Part shown: positions 45,547 through 55,796 of the stretch, one piece after another | Layout of the letters: each line of letters starts with the position of its first letter | How positions within the stretch are numbered: the stretch's first letter is position 1 | Notes under the pieces: model-generated | What the model saw: only the letters and a program-made list of their open reading frames with translations | Told to the model about the DNA's origin: nothing | Databases searched by the model: none | Assembly (NCBI GenBank): GCA_032622095.1 | Contig: CP136065.1 | Span: forward strand, 212,826,151-212,890,150 | Length of the DNA: 64,000 nt | Reading direction: 5' to 3' | From: Siphonodentalium dalli | Lineage: Eukaryota > Mollusca > Scaphopoda > Gadilida > Siphonodentaliidae | Translations under genes and position numbers: made by a program

Positions 45547-45650
45547 CGTCGTCTTAATCATTATCATCATCATCATCGTCGTAATCATAATCATCAGCAT
45601 AGTCGTAATCATCAGTATGATTATCAACATCGTCGTCATTGTCATCGTTG
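44963..45650 (+). repeat. CAT/CGT trinucleotide microsatellite
   Basis: Nearly 700 bp are built from cat, cgt and cag triplets with interspersed tta. Runs of 'cgtcgtcatcatcatta(t)' recur at irregular 33-51 bp spacing. All long frames here (Ile/Val-rich, His/Arg-rich, Met/Thr-rich on the two strands) are translations of the repeat. Confidence 0.95.
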
Positions 45651-45689
45651 TGAAAATGTGGCAAATGGACATGGCAAAAGTCTTTAGTA

Positions 45690-46740
45690 TGGTGAGACAA
45701 AATGTTACATGTAGGTAAAAACATCCGAGTCAAAAGTTCAAAAATGCATCTAAAATAAACTGAAATTGTCCGAAGTAAAATTTGATCCGGATATGTTTTC
45801 ACCCAAAAATGTTTGGCCCAGATGGCCATTTATGAATATGAGACAATTTCCTTTTATTGTCTGACTTTGCTATATTTCGAGGCATTATTTTGAACTTTTG
45901 ACCCGGATTTGTTTTCACCAAACATTTCTCCCGAACTTTCTCGAATAAGAAATAAGGATTAAGTAACGGGGTTCACGCTGCTTGACATTTTGTGGCCCAT
46001 AACATTCAAGTGAACAGAATATATTACAACTAGAATCTACGTATAACTTGTAGCAACCATTTAATGTGCACTCCTTAAAGAACCCATACGCTTTCTCGAG
46101 GAATAAGATTCTCAACTACTGTTAGTGTTTGTCTACCTGCATGGGCCTCACCAATGCCTTGTGGGCAAGAATACATTTACCAACAGGTCAATAATAAATT
46201 GAATAGGTGTAACCAGTGAAAAATGTAATTTATAGTCAAGTTGTCTAACCTGAGATTTAGTCATAGAGACTTGCAGAGATGTACGGGTTCTCAAAATTAC
46301 TCCAATTACTTGTGGCTAACACTAGCTAAGTTATTCATATTGACCCGATGTTTTCTCAGTATACCCTATTATTGGGGCATGTACGAACTTTCGTTTGCCT
46401 CTAAATATCGTTTATCCTTGTGGAACTTACATGGGGTTAATATATTCTGGCAAATTTTTACAGACATTTAAAAATTCCCATTTTCCGGCCTCGGGAAGTA
46501 GGTTTTTCTACAATATCCCTCATCGACGACACCACAGCGCCTTACTCCTCCATCCAATATACAACGCGTTGTATGAATCTAGAGTACGGGAGCGAATAGA
46601 GTGATACGGACAGAAAATAATGTAATCGCGACCATGAAATGGTTGTCAAAATAGCCGCAACTCCAAGCCACGCTACATGGAAAGCAAAATATTAGATATC
46701 CATCTAGAAGTGAAAATTGGTAAATATCAAGTATGTTGTT
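45690..46740. other. Unassigned DNA
   Basis: A minus frame at 45915-46115 (KAYGFFKECTLNGCYKLY...) has a Cys-containing, protein-like look, but I found no supporting splice pair or family. Otherwise nothing. Confidence 0.3.
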
Positions 46741-46758
46741 AAATATCTTTACACGTAC

Positions 46759-46903
46759 CTTTAAAACAGATCTATCTGGAGGATTTATCAACCACTGCAA
46801 CGCAAGTTGAACCCAATGATTTATGTCTTTAAAGTTCGGAGTTTCTGTATAGAATGCATCCAACAGTCGGGCCAAAAACAATAAATAAATTCGGTCATGA
46901 AAA
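46759..46903 (-). CDS. Candidate exon, possibly dystrophin/dystrobrevin-like
   Basis: The minus frame reads RIYLLFLARLLDAFYTETP, then FKDINHWVQLALQWLINPPDR, and ends at a strong donor AAG|GTACGTG (46758) in phase 0. The block 'I......LxLxxLLxxxDxxxxxxxxV' resembles the first EF-hand-like helix region of dystrophin and dystrobrevin; this is a judgement by eye only. The acceptor (TGAG before 46903) is weak, so the left limit is uncertain. No neighbouring exon was found. It could be an isolated relic or an exon of a gene with long introns. Confidence 0.35.
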
Positions 46904-47045
46904 CTCACGAGGTAATATTTCCCAAACAGCGCATGGTAGTTTCATTTAGCATTTATTGAATGTAGCGCAGAAACTGAAGTGCACACCCATGCGGTGTAAA
47001 TACTAGTTACATTTTCGTATTGTTCAACACCCTCCATGATAATAA

Positions 47046-48474
47046 GGGTACGTTCATACGCTGGCAATATTGCATCGCAAACTGCAAAAATGCCAGCTGC
47101 AAAATTGCCAAAACGGATTAATTTCTGCCAGTTGTCAACAAATCAGCGTTAGTAGTGATCATGTCCGACAGCGGTTTTTTGCGTGATTGCTGATATGGCT
47201 GAACTGTTGCAATATATTAAGAACACAGTGCGTGTTGGTATTCTTAGGCCAGTCAAAATAATGTCACTTGATATGTTGGAATGTGAGATCGCCACGGACA
47301 GCTCCATCGATGGGATGCTGCTGATATATGAGTACTATCAACGTCACCTAGAGAGATGATGGGTCCACGTTCAGCTCAACGAAGAAAACCGACGATTTTC
47401 CGACTTTCGAGAAATCCCATTGGTACCTGCCGTGTATTGGTGTGTTTTAACTGGTACCATAAGCTATCAAAATGTCGGTGGAAATTCCTAACCTAACGTC
47501 CATCATTGGCAATTTACTCTAAAAAATTACCACTGGATGCATGTAAAGTCACCCTTGTAACATACATACGCTATTTAATCCGAATCTGTATTATCAAAGT
47601 TTCCAACTATGGGAAATTTTCCATCGTAACACCACCTATATGGTTGATAACTCTCAACCGATTGCTACATTTCAGTACAAAAATTCGGTCTAAAAACAAC
47701 AAATATCACACTTAATACTGTTTGGTATATCAAATTATCATGCAGCACAAAATTCACACTATTTACTCGGAAATTTCCAACTAATGTTATGCCATGCATG
47801 AAATGTCCAACTGTTGTACTTTGGAGATCCACCACTGACACACGTCCCTGTTTGTAAACGTTGCCTTGATTGAAATAGGTTTATGAAAAACTTCAAAATG
47901 TTCATATATATATATTAACTAATTGTGCTATCTGGACATCTCAATGTGCCATTCCGACCGATACGTGGCAATGTCGACAATAAATGAGAAATTGTACAAG
48001 TTCATTGAATTAAGCACATTTGAAACAACGAATACACATACTGAGTCCGTGCCTCCATAAATCATATATATCTTTGGTGAAGTTGGCGACACTGTTTGTG
48101 TCAATTTTGCCAGCCCCTTCCCCTAGCTCCAACATTTCTGAAAAGTATCACTTTCGGAACTCTTTATACCACGTCATGAGATTCCTTGCGTATACATGTA
48201 TATGAATATGACACTCCCCGATACACAATTCTAATAAAGGAAAACACGGATACTTGTAATTATTGTTAGTGGCCTTGTTTTGTGGGCACCGACAAAAAGG
48301 TAGATGTCGTTATCATAAATCGTCGTTGATTGTTGTCAGCCAGCAACGACGGAGCACGAGCTAGTCGGCAGCCTGCAAAAATGCCAGCTAACAAAACAAA
48401 ACAACCTTTGCAGCTGGCATTTTTGCAGTTTGCAGTGCAATATTGCCAGCGTATGAACGTACCCTAAACCACCC
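47046..48474 (+). mobile_element. Harbinger-like non-autonomous element, copy 2
   Basis: The target duplication TAA lies at 47043-47045 and 48475-48477. The termini GGGTACGTTCATACGCTGG and their complement match copy 1, as do internal blocks ('catctcaatgtgccattc' near 47938; 'gctagtcggcagcctgcaaa' near the right end). It is 1429 bp long. The copies align in the same orientation. Confidence 0.87.
47195..47359 (+). CDS. Conserved 54-residue frame inside the Harbinger-like element
   Basis: MAELLQYIKN... continues RVGILRPVKIMSLDMLECEIATD and ends HLER. Copy 1 (39351-39497) has the same segment with mostly conservative changes (I/V, E/D, M/I) and no frameshift, so coding capacity may have been kept until recently. 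It is not a recognised DDE or Myb domain. It may be the first exon of the autonomous element's protein, kept in a deletion derivative. Product unknown. Confidence 0.45.
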   Translation: MAELLQYIKNTVRVGILRPVKIMSLDMLECEIATDSSIDGMLLIYEYYQRHLER

Positions 48475-48479
48475 ACCTA

Positions 48480-48850
48480 TATCGTAATGCTGATCATAAT
48501 GTAAATAAACACTCATCACTTCAATAGATTAGCAGCCCATCTCACAAGATCGAAGAGACGATACACCGTACATTTTATTTAAGACTAATGTTCATGCTGC
48601 TACCTAGCCGGTTTCTTAGTAGGCAAATTACTTCCGTCGGCACTTTACAACGGCAATATGCTACCACACAATGAACAATATTTAGTATCTTTTGTATCTT
48701 ACCATTGCCACCTACGTACTTGGATTAAATATCAGGTCATCGGCGTTTAAAGCTATTATTTCTGCGTTGATCATTCACTCAATGTTGCTATTTATGGTTT
48801 ATGTGCAGCATATATGTGTTGCATTATGGAGAAGGGTAATAACGTAACCA
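48480..48850. other. Unassigned DNA
   Basis: I see nothing that I can name. Confidence 0.35.
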
Positions 48851-48854
48851 CCCC

Positions 48855-50325
48855 ATATCAATATCAATATCAATTTAATGAGGAACATTTAGTCCCAATA
48901 AGGTATTGCATTTGGTAATGCTATAATATCACTCACAACAATTTAAAGGCACAAAAGTCACATTTCTGTTGGTATAAATGTTAATCAATCAGAGATTTGA
49001 ATTATGTTAATGTTCCAGCACTGACAACCATATCTGGCAAGCTATTCCAGGTCATCACTGTTCGTTGACTAAAGAAATATTTCCCAATATCTTTTTTACA
49101 TCGCTTGCGACGTAGCTTTTGATTGTGACCTCTGACCTCTTGTGTTTGAGTGTAAAGCTCCTTGTTTCTGTGCTGATATTATAATGACCATTTAGATACC
49201 TCTATCAAGTCTCTATCAAGTCACCACAGAGTTCTCTGAATTGTACGGAAATTAAATATAGGCGAATTAGTCTATCTCTGTAACTCAGGTTTCGTAGTTG
49301 AGGGACCAGTCCAGTGGGTCTACTCTCGACGTTTTCAAAAGTTACACACTGGTACTGTAGGTGAGGATCCCAAATCTGTACCGCAGTATTCCAGGATAGG
49401 TCTCACAGTGCACACGTACAGTTTCCTGAAAGTGTTAACGTCCAACTGCTGATATGTTCTGTTTATTATTCTGAGAACTTTCCGTGAACGATTGCATATA
49501 TTGCGTATGTGAATGTGAAACTAGAGTTTTGAATCTACATTAACTCCGAGATCACACTCGCTTGTTAGAATAGGTGGATTTTCTGCTACATCTGTCATGG
49601 CGTATGATTTACAGGATTAATTATGTCCAAAGTGAATCACGTGAATTATTTCTTAAATGAATGTTAATTGACAATCAGTGGACCATTTGCAAACAGCGTT
49701 GATATCATGTTGAATGTCGCGGTGAAGTGGGTTACTTATGACTTGTATCATCAGCAAATATGTCACATACACTATTTAAGCAATCTGGAAGATCAATTAT
49801 TAAAGATGGTAAACAGTGTAGGCTCCAAGAGACTTCCCTGTGGCACTCCACTAATTATTTTAGAACTGGAGAAAATGAAGAGTTGACGCGAACCCTCGAG
49901 TATCTACCTTTAAAGAAATCATGAATCCATGACAATACATTTTGCGCTTTACCATACGATTCCAATTTCTTCAACAGTCTCGTGTGCGACACAGTGTCAA
50001 ACGCTTTCTTGAAATCTAGAATTTCGTGGTCACTTTTACTAAGTGGTTCTTTGTATTGTACGGTAGGTTGTTTGTTATGAGAAGGTCTAATATATTAGCT
50101 GTTTGACCTTGTCTGTGTCTGATAGGTTCCTGTGGAGACAGTCCAGAAAAGATGTGGTCACTGTATTTGAAGCAATTCCCGTTTCCCGTGAAATACTTGG
50201 ATAGTTAAAGTCTCAAACAATGAGAATGTTCTTATTCTTCAAACTAATTACTTTTTCGAGTTTTTCTTCGTCATCAACGCTTCTGTTTGGGCTACGATAT
50301 ATGCAACCCAGTATATAGTAGGACA
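48855..50325 (-). pseudogene. Decayed CR1/L2-like LINE with endonuclease-RT deletion
   Basis: Read on the minus strand. 50322-50030 gives the end of an AP endonuclease (GCIYRSPNRSVDDEEKLE, ILIV.DFNYP.I, ANILDLLITN-type text, PLSKSDHE). It then passes directly, around 50020-50032, into the RT core (ILDFKKAFDTVSHTRLLKKL, SGVPQGSLLEPTLF, CDIFADDT) and a long C-terminal part (LRIINRTYQQLD, TFRKLYVCTVRPILEYC, FFSQRTVMTWNSLPD). The RT N-terminal fingers are missing, so an internal deletion joined the two domains. Several stops and frameshifts follow. The 3' end is '(attgat)n atgggg' without poly(A), as in CR1/L2-type elements. It is inactive. Confidence 0.85.
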
Positions 50326-50329
50326 GTCT

Positions 50330-50945
50330 CTTGTTTCACACGCCATTCACATCATACTGATTCTAAAAACCCAACGTCATCAGCCGTCACGCACCGTTGT
50401 GCTCCTAGTTGTTACGAGTACATATTACAACTCGCCTAGATGGATACATGCCGCAGAAAAGTTCATAATTACTTATCTGGAGTTGGCTTTCTTGTACACT
50501 GATTTGCAATGTTTATGTAATGTTTCTGTTCTGCACATAAAAGCTGGGTTGATATATGCAGCGATCAACTGTAAATCAGCATAGGATTATCGGTATTGGT
50601 GTATAGACAAATAGGATTTGGATGTGTTTTCAAAGTTTCACATTTGTTACTCAGTATTCTCCATTGTTTATAAAATGGCTTTTCGATCTTGGATTTTAAA
50701 TTTTCAGAATTAGGTACCATGCGAGTGTCAATTAAAACGTAAATGCATATTAGACATATATGTTCAGTGATATATAATGAGGATTTTGTTTGTTTGTTAA
50801 ATAATGTCTACGTTTTCCGGACCATAATTACTACAACATTTTTTTTTTTATAAAAACCCGATTTAAAAAATACACTAAACATTCAAAGAACATGAGAACA
50901 TGACTATTGTCAGCGTTAATTTTCATTGAGAGCATCACATGACTA
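50330..50945. other. Unassigned DNA
   Basis: A T-rich run lies at 50839-50850. No exon or repeat ends were seen. Confidence 0.35.
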
Positions 50946-50947
50946 TG

Positions 50948-52234
50948 TACACTATACAGTTGTCGCCCGCTGTCGAGGGAGACATTGAGATTTGTCACCC
51001 GCTCGAGAACGGAATGTCTCCCGAGGAGCGTAGCTACGAGGGAGACATTCCGTTCTCGAGCGGGTGACAAATCTCGATATCCCCCGAGAAAAAGGACAAC
51101 AACTGTTTTGTTATCCGATTATACCACAGGAAAAAATCCTTTCCATCCACACGCACGATGTTGCACTGAGTCGCGAGTGCTATTTTTCCCGATTATGTAT
51201 ATTTTCAGTAACTACTTATCGTCCTATAGGATTTCTGTTCCATAAACGATAGTCAAGTCGTTAAGCGTTTCATAATCAGCGTTTATTTACGATCATTTTG
51301 GTGGTAAAATCGTCAATATCGGTCCATGCAATGTAAACCAATAAGCCATAAGGTATGTTATCGCCTTCTGCAATGTGGCATATTCAATATTCGCGACAAA
51401 CGTATGCATTACGTTGTCCACCAGCAAACATTTATAACCAACCAAACTCAAGGGATCCACTCTTTCAAACTTGCACCATAATGTCGACATGAACATATTG
51501 AATCACCGAGATGTTTCGATGTAAAAAGGACATAATAACGCTTGTCCGATAAAAGTATCAACTTAAAAGTTCGAATATTAGTTTTCACTAAATATATGCA
51601 AATTAGCAAACACCACAACTGGTGTGTTTTGCGAATCCGTGGGGTATATAAGATCTATGATTTTAGTACAACGTAGTTATGTGAAATAGATGAGTTACTG
51701 CAGTGTGTGTTTGGAGATATTCTTGCAATATAACATCAGACGGGCGACAAAAACAATGTCTCCCGGCTCAGCGGGCGACAGTGTGATTTGTCGCCCGGCA
51801 CGTGACAGGACATGGGCCAATCAGAAGGGTCGAAAATAGGGAGGAGGGTAACAAATCACACTGTCGCCCGCTGAGCCGGGAAACATTCTTTTTGTCGTAA
51901 ATAAACGCTGATTATCAAACGCTTAACGACTTGACTATCGTTTATGGAACAGAAATCCTATAGGACGATAAGTAGTTACTGAAAATATACATAATCGGGA
52001 AAAATAGCACTCGCGACTCAGTGCAACATCGTGCGTGTGGATGGAAAGGATTTTTTCCTGTGGTATAATCGGATAACAAAACAGTTGTTGTCCTTTTTCT
52101 CGGGAGATATCGAGATTTGTCACCCGCTCGAGAACGGAATGTCTCCCTCGTAGCTACGCTCCTCGGGAGACATTCCGTTCTCGAGCGGGTGACAAATCTC
52201 AATGTCTCCCTCGACAGCGGGCGACAACTGTATA
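50948..52234. mobile_element. Compound foldback element with nested palindromes
   Basis: The outer arms 50948-51292 and 51895-52234 are near-perfect reverse complements; both encode the same chance frame (starting MTNLDI) on opposite strands. Each arm contains a smaller palindrome (about 50992-51069 and 52118-52196: 'cacccgctcgagaacggaat' and complement). In the spacer, 51744-51787 and 51851-51898 form a third inverted pair ('cgggcgacagtgtgatttgt' / 'acaaatcacactgtcgcccg'). A stretch 'gtgacaggacatgggccaat' occurs at 51800 and again at 52252, so the structure has also been partly duplicated. The spacer frame at 51293-51496 (minus) is unidentified. Confidence 0.9.
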
Positions 52235-52309
52235 TTGTCGCCCGGTACGTGACAGGACATGGGCCAATCAGAAGGGTCGGTAATAGGGAGGAGGGTAACA
52301 ACATCATTT

Positions 52310-53220
52310 ATTTCGAATTCCTACTAATAAAACCCACATATCACATTTTGCATCGGAACAGTGGTATTTGCCAGATCCACTCGTCTGTACCAAATAGGCG
52401 CTCAAGTTTCACTGAATATCTTCCTCCCAATGAAAGCACTCACTGCGAGATTTCCAATGAATGGCAACAAGCCATATTTCCGACTAAATCCTGAAAAATA
52501 ACCCATAATTCTGCTGTGCTTAAGGAGTCGATTAATTAGGGCATTACTGTATGATGGAACTTAGGGATACGTATCAAAACATATTTGAAAGAATCCAAAG
52601 CCATCGACCGCCATAGCTTCAGCATATTAATATATTTGTATAAACTACATCACCCCTGTGGGTGTGTTTACATTGGTGTAGATCTGTGTACAGAACTGCG
52701 TGAAGTCTTGTGTCGCGGATTACTGTGATCACAACATGATTACTGGTAGTGAACGCGAGCTCATCAGTTCACATGTAATGGACAATTCACAACACGTTCT
52801 TGTCAGTTTAGGCCAGACAAAAAAATGAATCATGCACCATCAGCAGACCACATCTATTTAGCCGAACAGGGACGTTCCTTTCGGGCTCACGTTGGGGGGG
52901 GGGTGTCCAAATGGAATTTTAAACTGCAACCCAACCCTTGAACCAGACCAATGCCACGAGTTTTAAACAACTACAAGAACAATTTCAACATAGTGTTGGT
53001 GGGAAATTTCCCCCAAAAAAATGGTCAACTGTTGAACACAATTACCGAAGTTGGGGTGCCACGTCCCTGGTGCCGCATCAGCATCGTTGATACAGCCGAG
53101 TAGAGCTGAGTCAACGAGAAGCATGAAACACAACACACAATTTCAGAAAGGTGTTGACGCCCTATCAACAATGTGTCACTATGCGATTTCTGGCTTCTGG
53201 TTGCGAACTGAGTTTCTTAT
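52310..53220. other. Unassigned DNA
   Basis: There is a G10 tract near 52893. The plus frame that leaves the foldback and ends at 52494 has no recognised motif. Confidence 0.35.
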
Positions 53221-53224
53221 TTCT

Positions 53225-53345
53225 GATTAAGATTGATTGATTGATTTATTGTACCTCCATAACACATGGTATATGACATAGTACATAATATGAATATAAC
53301 ATACATTAGTCAATAAGATATATACAAAGATGTATTTTACTGAAC
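53225..53345 (-). mobile_element. LINE 3'-end-like fragment
   Basis: On the minus strand the fragment ends '...atggaggtacaataaatcaa' followed by (tcaa)n, the type of 3' end seen in CR1-like LINEs and in the LINE at 29175. There is no coding part. Confidence 0.45.
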
Positions 53346-53364
53346 TGGCTAAGTGCTACCGATA

Positions 53365-53455
53365 TGGTTTTTTCTTTAAAATACCATCGGATGGCAAATA
53401 GCGCATATCGGTAGAATCGCTATTTGCAATCCGATGGCGAATAACCGCTGCCTTA
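53365..53455. repeat. Short repeated/inverted block
   Basis: 'ccatcggatggcaaatagcg' at 53384 recurs as 'ccgatggcgaata' at 53431 and pairs with 'cgctatttgcaatccgatgg' at 53417. It forms a small hairpin. Confidence 0.55.
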
Positions 53456-53459
53456 TATA

Positions 53460-54078
53460 TTAGCCGAGTAGGAAAGGCAAGGCAATGTGATCAATAGTCT
53501 GATTTTATAAAGACACCTGTCCTCTTCACCACCACATATCATATAAACAACCACAATTAGTGAGTGACTGAAAAGGTCAGACAATGTGGTAGATGTATTA
53601 TCCTGATTCATCACTGTATTAATTATAATAGCGTCCTGTGTTATATTTGTGTCGCGGTTTCTAGCCTGGACAGTTTCCACAAACTTGTTTGGCAACATCC
53701 ATAATTTTGTCCGAGCATGTATTCCTGGAGTTTTTTGTTTCGAAAATCAAATATATGTTAATATGGCTACACTTAATATAGACCAATTGCACTGCGAGTG
53801 GTAGCCTTAGTCCCATTTCGGACGGTCCCAACTCTGGTCACGAATATATTTCTGCCGAGGTCATGACAATATCTCGAAACACTCATACGGATTCTACATG
53901 TACTGTCTATATCGTCTGATTCGCATCGCATTAGATATAAAAAATATACATAATCCGTACCAGATTAAATTTTAATTAATATACTAGTCGGACACCTGGG
54001 GACACTGGGCATTATAGCATACAAAAGTGGATTGTATCTTCCCGGGGATCATCCCAAACTCCAAACCAGGTGGGCGGA
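53460..54078. other. Unassigned DNA
   Basis: I see nothing that I can name. Confidence 0.35.
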
Positions 54079-54082
54079 TTAA

Positions 54083-54474
54083 CCCTTTACCCAACAGAAC
54101 GGCCCTGTGCCAATGCATTCTCTTATATATGCGAGTCGACCATAGGTCGCCTCGCATATATAAGAGAATGCATTGGCTTAACACATTAAAAATTATAAAA
54201 TTGTTAAAGAATATAAGAAAAAATGGTAAAAAGTGTTAAAAAAAGATTGTTTTTAGGCCAATGCATTCTCTTATATATGCGAGGCGACCTAGGGTCGACT
54301 CGCATATATAAGAGAATGCATTGGCACAGGGCATAACTGTAACTATCACAATGTGGTCAAGGAGCCGGTTCCAATGATATCCATATTTGTATGGTTCTAT
54401 TGAGACAGACCGAAGATATTTTAGGCTGTTGAAGCTTTATTTGGCCGGTTTTGGCCGTTTTGTTGGGTAAATGA
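54083..54474. mobile_element. TTAA-flanked double-hairpin element, family C, most complete copy
   Basis: TTAA lies at 54079-54082 and 54475-54478. The terminal repeats CCCTTTACCCAACAGAACGG and (reversed) TCATTTACCCAACAAAACGG agree at 16 of 20 positions. Two hairpins (54109-54178 and 54258-54325), each with ~30-bp arms 'gccaatgcattctcttatat', are inverted copies of one another across an AT-rich centre, so 54102-54332 is a palindrome made of palindromes. It is 392 bp and has no coding frame. Confidence 0.88.
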
Positions 54475-54479
54475 TTAAG

Positions 54480-55790
54480 AAGCCGGCGTCGGAAACCCTA
54501 GAAGAAAAGATAGAGCGGAATAGAGAAAAACATCAAAGATACCATAAAAAACTGTAATCACCAGGAAGGACCTACCAAACAACCAACTATGAATTTTTCC
54601 TTCTGAGAGATCGCCAAGCAGAATGCAGGCGAGAGGAGCAAGAACCATCACCCGGAAAAGTCTGGATCGATTCTGGATGGATCTACTACTCATCTTACCC
54701 ACTATTTCAAAAAGCAAAAGAACACTAAAAAAGAAATCAACATAATTTGTTTTTTTTCGGAATAAAGGCAAAAGTATGAGGGGTGAAGTAAAGGGCCTTA
54801 CGTGATTAGCACCCCCCGAATACTCCCTATGTGGTGGGTGGATTTGAGCGATGTTATGGTAACAATCTTTAAAACACTTCCTCAAATATCTCCGTTATTT
54901 AGTCTATAAATATTAATCCTCGATCAATTTTCAAAAAACTTCTTATTCAATATTAATAGTCAATTAATCCTAAGATCAATCATTATATATGTTGATTTAA
55001 TATAGTGATCCTACACGTGTGTCCCCTCTGGTTGGGATTAGATATTAAACTGTATCTAATCAATCCTCCAATTAAGTATTTATTTATATGTAATCCTATA
55101 AGAATGGCCTGGTATATATACTCCACAAAAACACAGAAAGTGGCTGAACTTTAATAGTTGTTTTCAACTTTCCACAATTTGAGAACGTTCTTAACATTTA
55201 CTATAGCAGGATGCATCTACACCAGCAGCAGACATGCTCGTTATTGTTACATTTGTAGAAACATTTAGGGACCGATTCTCTGGTATATGCATCATGCAGC
55301 GGTGTATGTACAGCACGGAAGTGTATTGTAAGAAACATCAACCCCACCATATGCACCAAGTATGCACTTATAGCTGGGCACATTTTTCTAACTGTTGTGC
55401 GTGCTTAATTCGTAATGATGTTAAGTAATAATCATTTATCTGTTCATGCTCGGAAATCGTGCCAGAACATTTTCTTCAGCGACTATGCTGGACATTATAT
55501 TTACAAAACGAATGTCGTGTGTGCGATGCTAATTGGAGAATAAACATTGTTTCCACAAAAGGAGTTTCTTGATTGCAATAGAAACCAATATAGCCAATCA
55601 AGGAGACCACCATAGTGATTGTTGGATCTATTTATCATGTCCGTCTCAACGTTTGCATCTCAAAATAATTCCATAAAACATACTTCTAGTTTCAATTTGT
55701 ACAGGTTGGTTAGTCGATTTAACTGGATGACACTAACACAAACGAATTCACATGCCATGAGCCAGAATTGCCCCGTCATTGTTTATCTAT
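54480..55790. other. Unassigned DNA
   Basis: A minus frame at 54475-54885 has a hydrophobic C-terminal stretch, but part lies at the element end and I recognise no family. A plus frame at 55234-55428 is Cys/His-rich without a pattern. Confidence 0.3.
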
Positions 55791-55796
55791 CTATAT

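Noticed and set aside
44871-45829. Long Ile/Val, His/Arg and Met/Thr-rich frames
   Set aside because: They are translations of the CAT/CGT microsatellite on both strands.
45915-46115. Cys-containing minus frame KAYGFFKECTLNGCYK...
   Set aside because: It looks protein-like but has no splice pair, start or family, so it is not called as a gene.
51064-52123. Identical frames on opposite strands (starting MTNLDI)
   Set aside because: They are the two arms of the foldback, so their conservation reflects the palindrome rather than protein selection.
54475-54885. 136-codon minus frame with a hydrophobic end
   Set aside because: It begins and ends without signals, overlaps the border of a TTAA element and has no recognised domain.
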